Counted from the first letter of the stretch, positions 8,944 through 19,038 are shown. The stretch: 64,000 nucleotides of DNA from Corynebacterium terpenotabidum Y-11 (GCF_000418365.1 NC_021663.1:1488001-1552000), one strand, 5' to 3'. Made by a program: numbers and translations. Notes: generated by a model not told the origin, from the sequence alone.

Positions 8944-9741
8944 CTACGGCGTGCCCGGGTGTTCCGTACCCGGTAGGTTGTCGGCGGATGCCTCCTGCGC
9001 CGTGGTCGGCTGTTCCCGCCACCGGCGACGCGCCGCCGCCTTCTGACGCCGGTCGTCGACGTAGACGTCCCGGGTCACGGCAGGCAGCCCTACCCGCAGC
9101 CGCTGCTGCGCTGCCTGGGATGCCTCGTCCCGGTCCGCTGCAGCGCGGCGTCGGGCATTCATCGCCGCCTGCACCGCAGTCCGCCGGAAGATCCTGGTCG
9201 ACAGCGCCACCACAATGATCAGCATCCCCAGCCCCGCCAGGAACATGCCGACCGAGGGGCCGGATCCCGGCTCATTCGGGCCGCGGGTGTTCCGCATGCC
9301 CGCAGCGAGGATGCAGTAGAACACCGAGATCCCACCGACCACCCAGTTCACCCAGGCGACCAGGGACGACTTCGAGAGCAGGGTGGCCGGTGTCAGCAGC
9401 ACGCCGCCGATGAAGTACAGCCAGACAAAGATCCGCTCCGGCATGGTGGTGAGGAACTCGTCGGCGCGGTCGGTGTAGAGCAGCACATCGAAACCACGGA
9501 CCTCACCGGAATGCGGGAGGAACAGGGCGACGAGCACCATGAGGATGCCGATAATCGTGGGAACGGTGGCTGACCCGATGATGATGGTCCCGGCCGCCTG
9601 ACGTTCCGCCTTGGCGAGGTCTCCACCGGCAGCCTCGGCGAGGCTGTCCACCCGGGCCTCGATCGCCGCGGTCCGCTGGCGTTGTCGCTCAGCCAGCGTC
9701 GGGGTCTCGGTGGTCGGGTTGTCGTTGACGCTGTCATTCAC
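8944..9741 (-). CDS. Conserved four-helix membrane protein (Rv2732c-like)
   Basis: A 265-residue protein with an N-terminal charged helix ([20 protein letters not shown]), then about four membrane segments (around [54 protein letters not shown] and [16 protein letters not shown]), then an Arg-rich tail. The GTG at 9741 is nine bases after AAGGAG and overlaps the miaB 3' end by eight bases, so it is coupled to miaB. The miaB neighbour in M. tuberculosis (Rv2732c) is also a conserved membrane protein. Function unknown. Confidence 0.8.
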   Translation of the reverse strand: MNDSVNDNPTTETPTLAERQRQRTAAIEARVDSLAEAAGGDLAKAERQAAGTIIIGSATVPTIIGILMVLVALFLPHSGEVRGFDVLLYTDRADEFLTTMPERIFVWLYFIGGVLLTPATLLSKSSLVAWVNWVVGGISVFYCILAAGMRNTRGPNEPGSGPSVGMFLAGLGMLIIVVALSTRIFRRTAVQAAMNARRRAAADRDEASQAAQQRLRVGLPAVTRDVYVDDRRQKAAARRRWREQPTTAQEASADNLPGTEHPGTP

Positions 9742-11314
9742 AGCCGCATGCTCCTTCAGAGGTTGAACAACAGGCGTCATCGACGGTACCGGACACCTGG
9801 ACGAGAGGACGACCGATCGCCGGCAGTCCCAGACCGACCCCAACCGGGGCGGTGGTCGGGGTACTGCCGGTTTCGGCCATGTCACCGGCGCGGGTCCGCC
9901 GATGCGACAGAACACCGTCATCGGCGGTGAGGAAGTGCGGGGCGGCGCCGGTGACCGTCACCTCGACAACGTCGCCCGGACGGATGTCCTCCGCCAGCGT
10001 TCCCGGGGCGAAGTGCACCAGTCGACCGTCGCGGGCCCGGCCGGTCATCCGACGGGTGCGGTCGTTCTTCCGTCCGCCCCCGTCCTGGACCAGCAGTTCG
10101 ACCGTCCGGCCGATCTGCGCAGCATTCTCCTCGGCACTGATCCGCTCCTGGAGTTCGAGCAACCGCTCGTAGCGGTCCTGGACGACGGCCTTGGGCACCT
10201 GGTTCTCCAGGTCCGCCGCCGGGGTTCCGGGACGCGGCGAGTACTGGAAGGTGTAGGCACTGGTGAACCTGGACTGCTCGACGACCCGCAGGGTCTCCTG
10301 GAAGTCCTCTTCGGTCTCACCGGGGAAACCGACGATGATGTCGGTGGTGATCGCGGCGTGCGGAAGGCGCGCCCGGACCTTGTCGAGGATGCCGAGGAAC
10401 TTCGTCGACCGGTAGGACCGACGCATGTCCTTGAGCACCTTGTCCGACCCGGACTGCAAGGGCATGTGCAGCTGGGGACAGACGACCGGGGTTTCCGCCA
10501 TGGCGTCGATGACGTCATCGGTGAACTCCGCCGGATGCGGACTGGTGAAGCGCAGCCGCTCCAGTCCCTCGATCTCGCCGCACGCCCGCAGCAGTTTCGA
10601 AAAGGCGCTGCGGTCGCGCTCCAGTGCCGGATCGGAGAAGTGCACACCGTAGGCGTTGACGTTCTGGCCGAGCAGGGTCACCTCGGTGACACCCTGGTCG
10701 ACCAGGGCTTTGACCTCGGCGAGGATGTCCCCGGGGCGCCGGTCCTGCTCCTTGCCGCGCAACGAGGGCACGATGCAGAAGGTGCAGGTGTTGTTGCAGC
10801 CCACGGACACGCTCACCCACCCGGCGTAGGCGGATTCCCGCTTCGCCGGGAGAACTGAGGGGAACTGCTCCAGCGCGTCGACGATCTCGACTTCCGCCCG
10901 GTGATTGTGGGCACTGCGGGACAGCAGGACCGGCAGCGCCCCCATGTTGTGTGTCCCGAAGACGACGTCGACCCACGGCGCACGGGCGACGACGGCGTCC
11001 TTGTCCTTCTGGGCCATGCAGCCACCCACCGCGATCTGCATGCCGGGGTGGGCGTCCTTGACCTTCTTGAGCTGGCCGAGGGTGCCGTACAACCGGTTGT
11101 CGGCGTTCTCGCGGACTGCACAGGTGTTGAAGACGATGACGTCAGGGGTGGCATTGTCGGTGGAGGGGATGTACCCATTGTCCTCCAGCAGCCCGGAGAG
11201 GCGTTCGGAATCATGGACGTTCATCTGACAGCCGAAGGTGCGCACCTCATAGGTGCGCGGTGCCGTCCGTGGCGCCGGAGTCACCGGCGCAGGGGAAATC
11301 TGGAAGTCAACCAC
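9734..11314 (-). CDS. miaB: tRNA-2-methylthio-N6-dimethylallyladenosine synthase
   Basis: MiaB is a radical-SAM enzyme with two iron-sulfur clusters that thiomethylates i6A37 of tRNA. In order: UPF0004 domain ([16 protein letters not shown]), radical-SAM motif CNNTCTFC within [18 protein letters not shown], and a C-terminal TRAM domain. The product is 526 residues. I chose the GTG at 11314 because TAGCAT ends eight bases upstream (323-328 of the 11-kb block), a leaderless pattern; the frame is open slightly further. Last residues include several cysteines ([12 protein letters not shown]). Confidence 0.93.
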   Translation of the reverse strand: MVDFQISPAPVTPAPRTAPRTYEVRTFGCQMNVHDSERLSGLLEDNGYIPSTDNATPDVIVFNTCAVRENADNRLYGTLGQLKKVKDAHPGMQIAVGGCMAQKDKDAVVARAPWVDVVFGTHNMGALPVLLSRSAHNHRAEVEIVDALEQFPSVLPAKRESAYAGWVSVSVGCNNTCTFCIVPSLRGKEQDRRPGDILAEVKALVDQGVTEVTLLGQNVNAYGVHFSDPALERDRSAFSKLLRACGEIEGLERLRFTSPHPAEFTDDVIDAMAETPVVCPQLHMPLQSGSDKVLKDMRRSYRSTKFLGILDKVRARLPHAAITTDIIVGFPGETEEDFQETLRVVEQSRFTSAYTFQYSPRPGTPAADLENQVPKAVVQDRYERLLELQERISAEENAAQIGRTVELLVQDGGGRKNDRTRRMTGRARDGRLVHFAPGTLAEDIRPGDVVEVTVTGAAPHFLTADDGVLSHRRTRAGDMAETGSTPTTAPVGVGLGLPAIGRPLVQVSGTVDDACCSTSEGACGCE

Positions 11315-11358
11315 AGATGACCATGCTAGTCCAGGGTCGACCGTGGACCGAACGACAG

Positions 11359-11380
11359 GAAACACCGGCCAAGGTGTTTC
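11359..11380. promoter_or_regulatory. Inverted repeat, candidate operator of gluABCD
   Basis: Perfect 8-bp arms GAAACACC and GGTGTTTC are separated by six bases, 61 bp before gluA and in the divergent miaB-gluA region. This size and symmetry suit a dimeric repressor. In C. glutamicum glu genes respond to nitrogen and carbon regulators, but this sequence does not match a site I know. Confidence 0.45.
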
Positions 11381-11440
11381 ACCGGCGTTAAACTTCACGC
11401 GCTAAAACACTCACCGCACGGGCAACAGTAAGCTGCAGCT

Positions 11441-12196
11441 ATGGCAGCAACAGAGAATGCCACCAGTATGATCCGGATGACCGGGGTGAACAAGCATTTC
11501 GGCGATTACCACGCACTGAAGGACATCAATCTCGATGTCCCGGCCGGTCAGGTAGTTGTCCTGCTCGGTCCGTCGGGTTCCGGTAAGTCCACGCTGTGCC
11601 GCACCATCAACCGGCTTGAGACGATCGACGAGGGCGAGATCTATATCGACGGTCAGCTCCTCCCCGACGAGGGGAAGGATCTCGCCGCACTGCGGTCCGA
11701 GGTCGGGATGTGTTTCCAGCAGTTCAACCTGTTCAGCCACATGACGATTCTCGACAACGTCACCCTTGCCCCGATGAAGGTCCGCAAGCAGTCCCGGAAG
11801 GACGCTGAGGAGGAGGCCCACGCCCTGCTCCGCCGGGTCGGTATCGACACCCAGGCCGATAAGTACCCCGCCCAGTTGTCCGGTGGACAGCAGCAGCGTG
11901 TGGCCATCGCCCGCTCTCTCGCCATGCACCCGAAGGTCATGCTTTTCGACGAGCCGACGTCGGCACTGGACCCCGAGATGATCAACGAGGTGCTCGATGT
12001 CATGGCCTCCCTCGCCGCCGAGGGCATGACCATGGTCTGCGTGACACACGAGATGGGCTTCGCCCGGAAGGTCGCCAACCGGGTCCTCTTCCTCGCGGAC
12101 GGAGCCATCGTGGAGGACGCCACCCCCGAGAAGTTCTTCTCCGACCCGGAGAGCGACCGCGCCAAGGACTTCCTCGCGAAGATCCTCGGCCACTAG
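11441..12196 (+). CDS. gluA: Glutamate ABC transporter, ATPase
   Basis: The 251-residue ATPase of the polar amino acid uptake family powers glutamate import. Walker A GPSGSGKS is at residues 43-50, the signature is LSGGQQQR, and Walker B is [14 protein letters not shown], followed by the [15 protein letters not shown] switch region. There is no Shine-Dalgarno site; TAAGCT ends six bases before the ATG, so the mRNA may be leaderless. It is first in the four-gene gluABCD operon. Confidence 0.94.
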   Translation: MAATENATSMIRMTGVNKHFGDYHALKDINLDVPAGQVVVLLGPSGSGKSTLCRTINRLETIDEGEIYIDGQLLPDEGKDLAALRSEVGMCFQQFNLFSHMTILDNVTLAPMKVRKQSRKDAEEEAHALLRRVGIDTQADKYPAQLSGGQQQRVAIARSLAMHPKVMLFDEPTSALDPEMINEVLDVMASLAAEGMTMVCVTHEMGFARKVANRVLFLADGAIVEDATPEKFFSDPESDRAKDFLAKILGH

Positions 12197-12206
12197 GAGG
12201 ATGACC

Positions 12207-13100
12207 ATGGCTGACAACAGACTCCTCCGCCGGATGACGGCGGCAATCGTCGCCACTGCCGCGGTCCTCGGGCTGGCGTCCTGCGGATCGTCGGAACCGC
12301 GGAATCTTCTTGACGACATCCGCGACGGGCACGTCACGCTGGGGACCAAGTTCGACCAACCCGGTCTCGGCGAACGGACCCCCGACAAGGAGTACGTCGG
12401 GGTGGACCCGGACGTCTCCCGGTACGTGATCAACTACATCGCCGACAAGAACGGGTGGGATGATCCCGAGATCACCTGGCGAGAGACCCCGTCCTCCCAG
12501 CGTGAGACCCTGATCAACAACGGCGAGGTCAACATGATCGCCGCGACTTACTCGATCAACGCCGGTCGACTCAAGGCCGTCAACTTCGGTGGACCCTACC
12601 TGGTCACCCACCAGGCGCTGCTGGTCCGCGGCGACGCCGGCATCGACGGGCTGGAGGATCTCGCCCCCGGAACCCGGCTGTGCTCGGTGTCCGGCTCGAC
12701 TCCGGCCCAGAAGGTCAAGGCTGCCCTGCCTGAGGTTCAGCTCCAGGAGTTCGACACCTATGCGGCCTGCGCCGAAGGGGTGAAGCAGGGTGTGGTGGAC
12801 GCGCTCACCACCGACGCGACCATCCTCGCCGGTTTCGCCGAACGCTACCGGGAACGTTATGGCGACGACTTCAAGGTCGTCGAACTGAAGAACGAGGACG
12901 GCTCCTACTGGACCAACGAGTACTACGGCATCGGCATCCCCCAGGGTGACGACGCCGTCCGGGACGCGGTGAACGAGGCACTCACCTCCATGTGGGAGTC
13001 CGGCGAATTCCGGAAGATCATCGACACGTACCTCGGCGAGGATTTCGATATCGGCGACATGCCCGATATCGGCGATCTCTCGTTCGTGGACGACAAGTAG
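12207..13100 (+). CDS. gluB: Glutamate-binding lipoprotein
   Basis: The 297-residue substrate-binding component is anchored by a lipoprotein signal: positively charged start, hydrophobic core, and lipobox LASC with Cys26. The SBP_bac_3 fold is visible in GHVTLGTKFDQPGLG and YVGVDPDVSRYV. AGGAGG (12195-12200) abuts ATG 12201 but is six bases from ATG 12207, so I use 12207. It delivers external glutamate to GluC and GluD. Confidence 0.94.
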   Translation: MADNRLLRRMTAAIVATAAVLGLASCGSSEPRNLLDDIRDGHVTLGTKFDQPGLGERTPDKEYVGVDPDVSRYVINYIADKNGWDDPEITWRETPSSQRETLINNGEVNMIAATYSINAGRLKAVNFGGPYLVTHQALLVRGDAGIDGLEDLAPGTRLCSVSGSTPAQKVKAALPEVQLQEFDTYAACAEGVKQGVVDALTTDATILAGFAERYRERYGDDFKVVELKNEDGSYWTNEYYGIGIPQGDDAVRDAVNEALTSMWESGEFRKIIDTYLGEDFDIGDMPDIGDLSFVDDK

Positions 13101-13120
13101 AAAGGGAGGTGACGTAAACA

Positions 13121-13810
13121 ATGAGTTCCGAACTCTGGGACGCCATGGGCCCAGAACTCTGGTCAGTGTTCTGGATGACCATCAAACTGACGGTCGTCTC
13201 CGGCATCGGTGCCCTGATCGTGGGCACCCTCCTCACCGGCATGCGGGTCTGCCCGGTGGGCATCCTCCGCTCAGTGGCCACGATCTACATCAATGTGGTC
13301 CGTAACACCCCGCTCACGCTGATCATCCTCATCGTGTCGCTGGGTCTGTACTACAACCTCAACCTCCTGCTCGCCTCGAACTCGAGCACGACGTTCATCG
13401 AACAGCAGAACTTCCGTCTGGCGGTTCTGGCGTTCGTGGCCTACACCTCCACCTTCGTGGCGGAATCGCTGCGCTCGGGAATCAACACCATCCCCTTCGG
13501 CCAGGCGGAGGCCGCCCGGTCCCTGGGGTTGACCTTCATGCAGAATTTCCGTTACGTGATCTTCCCCCAGGCACTGCGCGGCTCCATTGTCCCGCTGGGC
13601 AACACGCTCATCGCGCTGACGAAGAACACTACCATCGCCTCGGTGATCGGTGTATCGGAGGCGTCCCTGCTCATGAAGACCATGACCGAGAACTACGCCA
13701 GCGACATCCTCTGGATCTTCGGGATCATCGCTGTCGGGTTCATGATTCTCACCCTGCCTACCGGACTCTTCTTCGGCTGGGCAGGCAAGCGTTGGGCGGT
13801 GAAGCGCTGA
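13121..13810 (+). CDS. gluC: Glutamate ABC transporter permease 1
   Basis: A 229-residue inner-membrane permease of the HisMQ type. It has several membrane helices and the cytoplasmic EAA loop [15 protein letters not shown]...PQALRG that contacts the ATPase. GGGAGG lies about a dozen bases before the ATG. Its TGA overlaps the gluD ATG by one base (TGATG), so the two permease subunits are translated in step. Confidence 0.94.
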   Translation: MSSELWDAMGPELWSVFWMTIKLTVVSGIGALIVGTLLTGMRVCPVGILRSVATIYINVVRNTPLTLIILIVSLGLYYNLNLLLASNSSTTFIEQQNFRLAVLAFVAYTSTFVAESLRSGINTIPFGQAEAARSLGLTFMQNFRYVIFPQALRGSIVPLGNTLIALTKNTTIASVIGVSEASLLMKTMTENYASDILWIFGIIAVGFMILTLPTGLFFGWAGKRWAVKR

Positions 13811-14748
13811 TGTCTGCACGCGCGACAGTTCTCTATGACACCCCGGGGCCGAAAGCGATCCGGGTCAACCGGATCCTCACCGGCATCGTCGCTGTTGCCC
13901 TGATCGCACTGCTCGCCTGGATTCTCTGGGCGCTGGGCGACAAGGGGCAGCTCGAGGCCGACAAGTGGAACATTTTCATCAAGGGCAATTCGTGGACGAC
14001 CTACATCCTCCCCGGACTGTGGGCCACGGTGAAGGCCGCGGTCCTGTCGATCATCTTGGCACTGGTGATCGGTGCGCTCCTGGGCATCGGCCGGTTGTCG
14101 ACGCACCGATGGGTCCGGTGGATCTGCGGCATCATCGTCGAGATCTTCCGGTCGATCCCAGTGCTCGTTCTCATGCTCTTCGCCTACACCGTATTCGGTG
14201 AATGGGGTCTGTTCCCCTCCTCCCAGCTCGGCTTCGCCGCCGTGGTCTTCGGTCTGACGATGTACAACGGCTCCGTCATCGCGGAAACCCTGCGCTCCGG
14301 TATCGAATCCCTGCCGAAGGGACAGTCCGAGGCCGCCTACTCACTGGGCCTGACCTGGGGCCAGACCATGCGGAAGATCCTCCTTCCTCAGGCGGTCGCC
14401 GCCATGATGCCGGCGATCATCTCGCAGATGGTTATCGCCCTGAAGGACTCTGCACTGGGTTACATGATCGGCTTCGTTGAAGTGGTGCGGTCCGGTCGCC
14501 AGCTCGGTGAGTACTACGGAGCGATGCTCCCGTCCCTGCTCGTCGTCGCTGCGATCATGATCATCATCAACTTCGGGCTGACGAAGCTGGCGGAGCGCAT
14601 CGAGCAGCAGCTCCGGGCCGGTCGTGCCCGCCGGAATCCGGTCGCCAAGGTGCCGCATCACCGGGATCAGGGTGTGGAAACCAAGGACGAGGCGTTGGCT
14701 GACTGGCACGACCCTGCGCACAAGGACCTGCGGAACACCTCGGAGTAG
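13810..14748 (+). CDS. gluD: Glutamate ABC transporter permease 2
   Basis: The 312-residue partner permease has the EAA loop [19 protein letters not shown] and about five helices, plus a longer hydrophilic C-terminal tail (about 45 residues) than GluC. ATG 13810 overlaps the gluC stop. The stop codon lies inside the first unit of an 11-bp tandem repeat (14742-14774) that repeats TAG in all three frames. Confidence 0.94.
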   Translation: MSARATVLYDTPGPKAIRVNRILTGIVAVALIALLAWILWALGDKGQLEADKWNIFIKGNSWTTYILPGLWATVKAAVLSIILALVIGALLGIGRLSTHRWVRWICGIIVEIFRSIPVLVLMLFAYTVFGEWGLFPSSQLGFAAVVFGLTMYNGSVIAETLRSGIESLPKGQSEAAYSLGLTWGQTMRKILLPQAVAAMMPAIISQMVIALKDSALGYMIGFVEVVRSGRQLGEYYGAMLPSLLVVAAIMIIINFGLTKLAERIEQQLRAGRARRNPVAKVPHHRDQGVETKDEALADWHDPAHKDLRNTSE

Positions 14749-14774
14749 CTGCCGAGTAGCTGCGGAGTAGCTGC
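14742..14774. repeat. Three 11-bp tandem repeats spanning the gluD stop codon
   Basis: Units GGAGTAGCTGC, CGAGTAGCTGC and GGAGTAGCTGC follow each other exactly. Each contains TAG. Because 11 is not a multiple of three, the three TAGs fall in all three reading frames, the first being the gluD stop. Confidence 0.9.
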
Positions 14775-14800
14775 GGCCACCGGTCGCCTCCGGGGTAGTG

Positions 14801-15409
14801 TCAGCCGCCGAGTTCGCTGATCCGTGAGTCCAGGGCACGCCGGGCGGCGGACAGACTGGCGCCCGGGGGGAATCCCCGGCGGGCAGCGACACCGACGATG
14901 CGGCGCAGCGCTTTCTCATACTCGGCCCGGTCGGCGGGGACGGTTGTCACCGTCCCCGCCTTCTTCACAACCAGGTCCCGGATGGTCTGCTCTTGGTCAT
15001 CCTCACTGACCTGGGCGAGGGCATTTTCGATAAGGGGGTGTGCCACCCCTTTGTCCCGGAGTTCCCGGCGCAGTACCGCCACGGACTTCCGCTGGTTCCT
15101 GCTCCGTTGCCGCACCCATTCGGTGGCGAAACGGGCGTCATCGAGCATCCGGTTGGCCATGCACCGCTCGATGACGGTGTCGATCAGCCGCGGGTCCTCC
15201 CCCTCCGGAAGGACGTCGTGGAGTCGACCACGCAGTTCAGCGACTGAGCGGTCCCGGTGGTTGATCAGCCGGGTAGCTTTCGCCACCAGCGGAGCCAGCC
15301 GTTTCTCCAGGTCAGGGTCAACGAGAGGCTGCGTCTCCCCTGATCGGACCGCCGCCACGGCCTGGCGCAGTCGGTCCACCAGCTCGGGGTCAGGGGTCAC
15401 CTCAGCCAC
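14801..15409 (-). CDS. recX: Regulatory protein RecX
   Basis: RecX (202 residues) binds RecA filaments and inhibits them. It is a helical repeat protein; visible RecX features are HRDRSVAELRGRL, MLDDARFATEWVRQRSR and LRRELRDKGVAHPLIENAL. The GTG start at 15409 is only three bases after the recA stop, so recX is expressed with recA. Size and position match the actinobacterial recA-recX pair. Confidence 0.92.
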   Translation of the reverse strand: MAEVTPDPELVDRLRQAVAAVRSGETQPLVDPDLEKRLAPLVAKATRLINHRDRSVAELRGRLHDVLPEGEDPRLIDTVIERCMANRMLDDARFATEWVRQRSRNQRKSVAVLRRELRDKGVAHPLIENALAQVSEDDQEQTIRDLVVKKAGTVTTVPADRAEYEKALRRIVGVAARRGFPPGASLSAARRALDSRISELGG

Positions 15410-15412
15410 GGC

Positions 15413-16546
15413 CTAGTCGTCGTCCTCGTCGTCATCAAAGGTCGGGACGACATCGATCGGCTCATCGTCGGGGTCCACCCCGGGGACATCCTGCGGGACG
15501 TCGGCATCCTCGTTCTTGGTGGCGTACGGGCCGACCTTGAGGGCACGCATGATCCCGTCCTCCAGCTCGGCGCAGAGTTCCGGGTTCTCCTTGAGGAACT
15601 CGCGGGCCTTCTCCTTGCCCTGGCCCAGCTGATCGCCCTTGTAGGTGTACCAGGATCCTGACTTCTTGATCAGGCCGTTCTCCACGCCCAGGTCGATGAC
15701 CGACCCTTCCCGGGAGATTCCCTCACCGTAGAGGATGTCGAACTCGGCGATCTTGAACGGCGGGGAGACCTTGTTCTTGACGATCTTCATCTTGGTGCGG
15801 TTACCGACCGCGTCCTGGCCATCCTTGAGGGTCTGGATCCGACGGACATCGCACCGCACCGACGCGTAGAATTTCAGCGCCTTACCACCGGTCGTGGTCT
15901 CGGGGGAACCGAACATGACACCGATCTTTTCGCGCAGCTGGTTGATGAAGATCGCGGTTGTCCCGGTCTGGTTCAGCGCGCCGGTCATCTTGCGCAGGGC
16001 CTGGCTCATCAGGCGGGCCTGCAGGCCGACATGGCTGTCGCCCATGTCTCCCTCAATCTCCGCCTTCGGCGTCAGTGCCGCGACCGAGTCAACGACGATG
16101 ACGGAGATCGCACCGGAACGCACCAGCATGTCGGCGATCTCCAGGGCCTGCTCTCCGGTGTCCGGCTGGGAGACGAGGAGGTTGTCCGTGTCCACCCCGA
16201 GCTTCTTCGCGTACTCGGGATCCAGGGCGTGCTCAGCATCGATGAAGGCGGCGATGCCCCCGGCACGCTGCGCTTCAGCGATCGCGTGCAGGGCAACGGT
16301 GGTCTTACCCGAGGACTCCGGCCCGTAGATCTCGACAATGCGGCCACGGGGGAAACCGCCGATCCCGAGGGCGACATTGATCGCGATGTTGCCGGAAGAG
16401 ATGACCTGGATCGGCGGCCGGTCGTCATCGCCCAGACGCATCACCGCCCCCTTGCCGAAGTCTTTCTCGATCTGGGCCATGGCCAGATCCAGGGCCTTCT
16501 GACGGTCGGCACCGGCACCGCCGGCGGTCTTCTTCTTCACAGCCAT
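15413..16546 (-). CDS. recA: Recombinase RecA
   Basis: The 377-residue RecA has Walker A GPESSGKT at residues 75-82, the [10 protein letters not shown] start, the conserved [20 protein letters not shown] (loop 2 side) and an acidic C-terminal tail ([13 protein letters not shown]). It mediates homologous recombination and LexA self-cleavage. No intein is present, unlike M. tuberculosis recA. CAGGAGAAAGATC precedes ATG 16546, giving a good ribosome site. A LexA box lies about 150 bp upstream. Confidence 0.97.
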   Translation of the reverse strand: MAVKKKTAGGAGADRQKALDLAMAQIEKDFGKGAVMRLGDDDRPPIQVISSGNIAINVALGIGGFPRGRIVEIYGPESSGKTTVALHAIAEAQRAGGIAAFIDAEHALDPEYAKKLGVDTDNLLVSQPDTGEQALEIADMLVRSGAISVIVVDSVAALTPKAEIEGDMGDSHVGLQARLMSQALRKMTGALNQTGTTAIFINQLREKIGVMFGSPETTTGGKALKFYASVRCDVRRIQTLKDGQDAVGNRTKMKIVKNKVSPPFKIAEFDILYGEGISREGSVIDLGVENGLIKKSGSWYTYKGDQLGQGKEKAREFLKENPELCAELEDGIMRALKVGPYATKNEDADVPQDVPGVDPDDEPIDVVPTFDDDEDDD

Positions 16547-16685
16547 GATCTTTCTCCTGTCAGTGTGTGGGCCGGCGATCGTTCCCCGGCCGGGACGGGC
16601 CGGAATACCCGGCCACCTATTCTTGGACTCCGCAGAGCCCGTCACGGTTCACCACAGTTGTACCGTCACCGTCGGACAACTCCAG

Positions 16686-16708
16686 ACACTACACGAACCC
16701 CTGTTCGA
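16686..16708 (-). promoter_or_regulatory. recA promoter with LexA (SOS) box
   Basis: CGAAC-CCCT-GTTCG with a further flanking A (16693-16708) matches the actinobacterial LexA consensus CGAAC-N4-GTTCG. On the minus strand TAGTGT (16691-16686) follows directly as a possible -10 box, so the LexA site would occlude polymerase. Confidence 0.8.
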
Positions 16709-16711
16709 ATG

Positions 16712-16918
16712 TCACTCATCGCTGCCGAGTCGGCGACCTTCCGGTACCTCAAAGTCCTCGCAGAGCGCCCACCAGACCTCCCGGAGGTCCGCCCCGCCCG
16801 CTATCAGCTCCGATGCCGTCGCCCCCAGACCGGTGAGAACATGGGAGCCGGCGATCCATGAACCGAAGGAGTCGCCGAACTCCCCGACGACCAACCGGTC
16901 GAATTCTGTGCGACGCAT
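16712..16918 (-). CDS. DUF3046 protein
   Basis: A 68-residue protein beginning MRRTEFDRLVVGEFGDSFG and containing REVWWALCEDFEVP, which matches the DUF3046 family found beside recA across actinobacteria (Rv2738c in M. tuberculosis). No function is established that I know of. The frame is open far upstream, but the family start is ATG 16918. It ends four bases before the LexA box of recA. Confidence 0.85.
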   Translation of the reverse strand: MRRTEFDRLVVGEFGDSFGSWIAGSHVLTGLGATASELIAGGADLREVWWALCEDFEVPEGRRLGSDE

Positions 16919-16974
16919 GCCCACCACGCTAACATGTTCCACACTGCGATCCCGCGACGCCCCGCCCGCCAGAC

Positions 16975-17004
16975 TTGAACACCGTACAGTAGACGGTCTA
17001 CACT
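16975..17004 (+). promoter_or_regulatory. bioY promoter with internal 13-bp palindrome
   Basis: TTGAAC (16975-16980), 18 bases, then TACACT (16999-17004) form a strong promoter whose start would fall about at the bioY ATG (17012). Between and over the -10 lies the perfect palindrome GTAGAC-G-GTCTAC (16989-17001). A TGAAC-ACC-GTACA half-match to the reported corynebacterial BioQ site overlaps the -35. Repression by BioQ or a similar biotin regulator is plausible, not proven. Confidence 0.6.
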
Positions 17005-17011
17005 CCTTCCC

Positions 17012-17656
17012 ATGCCAAAAAGAACCGTCTCGGTAGGCCGCATCAGCGCGGCCGACATCGCCGTCATCGCCGCCTTCGCCGCACTCATCATCGTCCTGGG
17101 TGCCGTCTCCATCCCGGTCGGCAGCTCCGGCGTCCCCATCGTCCTCCAGAACATGGGAATCGCCATGGCCGGAATGATCCTCGGCTGGCGTCGCGGCGGC
17201 CTGGCCGTCCTCCTCTTCCTCGGCGTCGGATTCCTCGGTGTCCCCAACATGGCCGGCTGGACCCCCGCCCTGACCGCGGTCTCCGGCCCCACGGTCGGGT
17301 ACATCGTCGGCTACGCCGTCATCGGTTTCGTCATCGGCGCCCTGTGCGATATCGCCCCGCGCCGACCCCAGAGCCTCCAGCTGGCGTGGTTCTTCGTCGC
17401 CGGCGTGGTGGGTGTCGCCATCTGCTATCTTCTCGGTTCCGTCGGACTGGTGATCCGCACCGACATGGACTTCGGCGCCGCCCTGGCAGCCAACGTCCCG
17501 TTCATCCCCGGTGACCTCATCAAGACCGTCGTCGCCGCCCTGGTCTCCACCGCCGTACTCCGGGCCATCCCGGACCTCCGCAGCGAGCGGGGCGTGGCAG
17601 AGAAGCGGAACACCGACGACGTGACCACCGATGAGCCGTCCATCAGCGTCTCTTGA
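17012..17656 (+). CDS. bioY: Biotin transporter S component
   Basis: BioY is the membrane biotin-binding subunit of an energy-coupling-factor transporter. The 214-residue protein has about six membrane helices and BioY-type blocks (GSSGVPIVLQNMGIAMAG, GVPNMAGWTPALTAVSGPT, FIPGDLIKTVVAALV). Start at ATG 17012 fits a leaderless transcript (TACACT plus seven bases). bioM overlaps or abuts its end, forming bioYMN. Confidence 0.92.
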   Translation: MPKRTVSVGRISAADIAVIAAFAALIIVLGAVSIPVGSSGVPIVLQNMGIAMAGMILGWRRGGLAVLLFLGVGFLGVPNMAGWTPALTAVSGPTVGYIVGYAVIGFVIGALCDIAPRRPQSLQLAWFFVAGVVGVAICYLLGSVGLVIRTDMDFGAALAANVPFIPGDLIKTVVAALVSTAVLRAIPDLRSERGVAEKRNTDDVTTDEPSISVS

Positions 17657-17657
17657 C

Positions 17658-18392
17658 ATGACCGGTCCCGCACCAACCCTCACCTCCCCTGTCACCTTCA
17701 GCGAGGCCGGGGTCACCGTGGACGGTTCCGTCCTCCTGCACCCGGTGACCTGCGTCCTCGCTGAACGACGCATCAGCATCATCGGCGCCAATGGCTCCGG
17801 AAAGTCCACCTTCATCCGCATGATCAACGGACTGACCACCGCCACCACCGGGACCGTCACCGTCGACGGCCTCAACGTCGCAAAGAAGGGACGCCAGGTC
17901 CGTCAGCGCGTCGGATTCCTGTTCTCCGACCCGGACAACCAGATCATCATGCCCACCGTGGCCGAGGACATCGGGTTTTCCCTTCGCGGCACCGGACTCA
18001 CCCGCGAACAGAAGGCGGAGGCGGTCAGGACCGCACTGTCCGGCGTGGGACTGACCGGGAAAGAGGAACAGTCCCCGCATCTGCTCTCCGGGGGCGAGAA
18101 GCAGATGCTCGCCCTCGCATCGGTCACGGCACTCGATCCGGCGGTGATCGTCGCCGACGAGCCGACCGGACTGCTTGACCTGGTCAACCGCAACCGCTTG
18201 CGGCGCCGGTTCGACACCCTGCCCCAGCAGCTCATCGTCGTCACACATGATCTGGAACTTGCCGCGGACGCGGAACGCACCCTCTGCATCGACGAGGGCC
18301 GCATCATCGACGACGGGGATCCGGCACAGGTCATCAGCGCCTACACCGAGCGGATGGACCGACGTGCTGCCGAGGAGGTGAACCACCGGTGA
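17658..18392 (+). CDS. bioM: Biotin ECF transporter ATPase
   Basis: ATPase of the biotin ECF transporter: Walker A GANGSGKS, signature LLSGGEKQML, Walker B VIVADEPTGLLD, then the VTHDLELAADAERT histidine switch. About 244 residues from ATG 17658, one base after the bioY stop. ATG 17631 within bioY is in frame and would add nine residues; neither has a clear ribosome site. Next gene overlaps by four bases. Confidence 0.92.
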   Translation: MTGPAPTLTSPVTFSEAGVTVDGSVLLHPVTCVLAERRISIIGANGSGKSTFIRMINGLTTATTGTVTVDGLNVAKKGRQVRQRVGFLFSDPDNQIIMPTVAEDIGFSLRGTGLTREQKAEAVRTALSGVGLTGKEEQSPHLLSGGEKQMLALASVTALDPAVIVADEPTGLLDLVNRNRLRRRFDTLPQQLIVVTHDLELAADAERTLCIDEGRIIDDGDPAQVISAYTERMDRRAAEEVNHR

Positions 18393-19021
18393 TCAGCCCA
18401 TCCCGGGTCCCGCTCGGGCTCTACGTACCCGGCACCAGCATCGTCCACCGGGCGTCCCCGGGGGCGAAGATGCTCGTCCTCGCCGTCTACCTGGTCTCCA
18501 CCGCGGTGTTCGTGAACACCTGGCAGGTCGCTCTCGGCTGCCTGGCCGCTGTCCTCGCTCTGGTGACCTTGGTCGCCCGGGTGCCACTGCGGGCCCTGGT
18601 GCGCCAGCTCACCGGGGTGCTCCCGGTCCTCATCGGCGTCGGTCTGCTGCTGTGGTGGCGGACCTCCGGGACAGCGGCACTCACCACCGTCCTGGTCCTG
18701 CTGTCCTCGATCACGGCAGCTCTGCTGGTCACCCTCACCACCCGGGTCGCAGCGATGATGGATTCCTTTGACCGCGCGCTGCGTCCCTGTGCCCGCTTCG
18801 GCCTTCCGGTGGACCAGATCAGCCTCGCGCTGACCCTCACCCTCCGCCTCATCCCGATGCAGGTGCAGATGGTCGGTGAAGTCCTCGACGCCCGTAAAGC
18901 CCGTGGCTCACGGTCCGCCGGCCTCTCCCCCGTCGCGTTCGGCGTTCCGGTCATCGTCCGGACAATACTGCGGGCCCGGGGCGTCGCCGACGCTCTCCGG
19001 GCCCGTGGTGCTGCGGACTGA
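18389..19021 (+). CDS. bioN: Biotin ECF transporter transmembrane component
   Basis: The 210-residue T component couples BioM ATP hydrolysis to BioY. It has about five membrane helices and the ECF-T motifs ALDARKARGSR-type (here VLDARKARGSRS) and RARGVADALRARGA that dock on the ATPase. The GTG start overlaps the bioM stop in a GTGA arrangement. It completes a biotin uptake operon. Confidence 0.9.
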   Translation: MISPSRVPLGLYVPGTSIVHRASPGAKMLVLAVYLVSTAVFVNTWQVALGCLAAVLALVTLVARVPLRALVRQLTGVLPVLIGVGLLLWWRTSGTAALTTVLVLLSSITAALLVTLTTRVAAMMDSFDRALRPCARFGLPVDQISLALTLTLRLIPMQVQMVGEVLDARKARGSRSAGLSPVAFGVPVIVRTILRARGVADALRARGAAD

Positions 19022-19038
19022 CGTCCTTGCGGTGAAGG

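Noticed and set aside
14742..14774. Short 11-bp repeats as CRISPR or regulatory iterons
   Set aside because: Units are too short, immediately adjacent and overlap a stop codon; no replication or CRISPR genes are nearby.
15413..16546. Intein in recA, as in M. tuberculosis
   Set aside because: The RecA sequence is continuous at 377 residues with no insertion near the known splice site.
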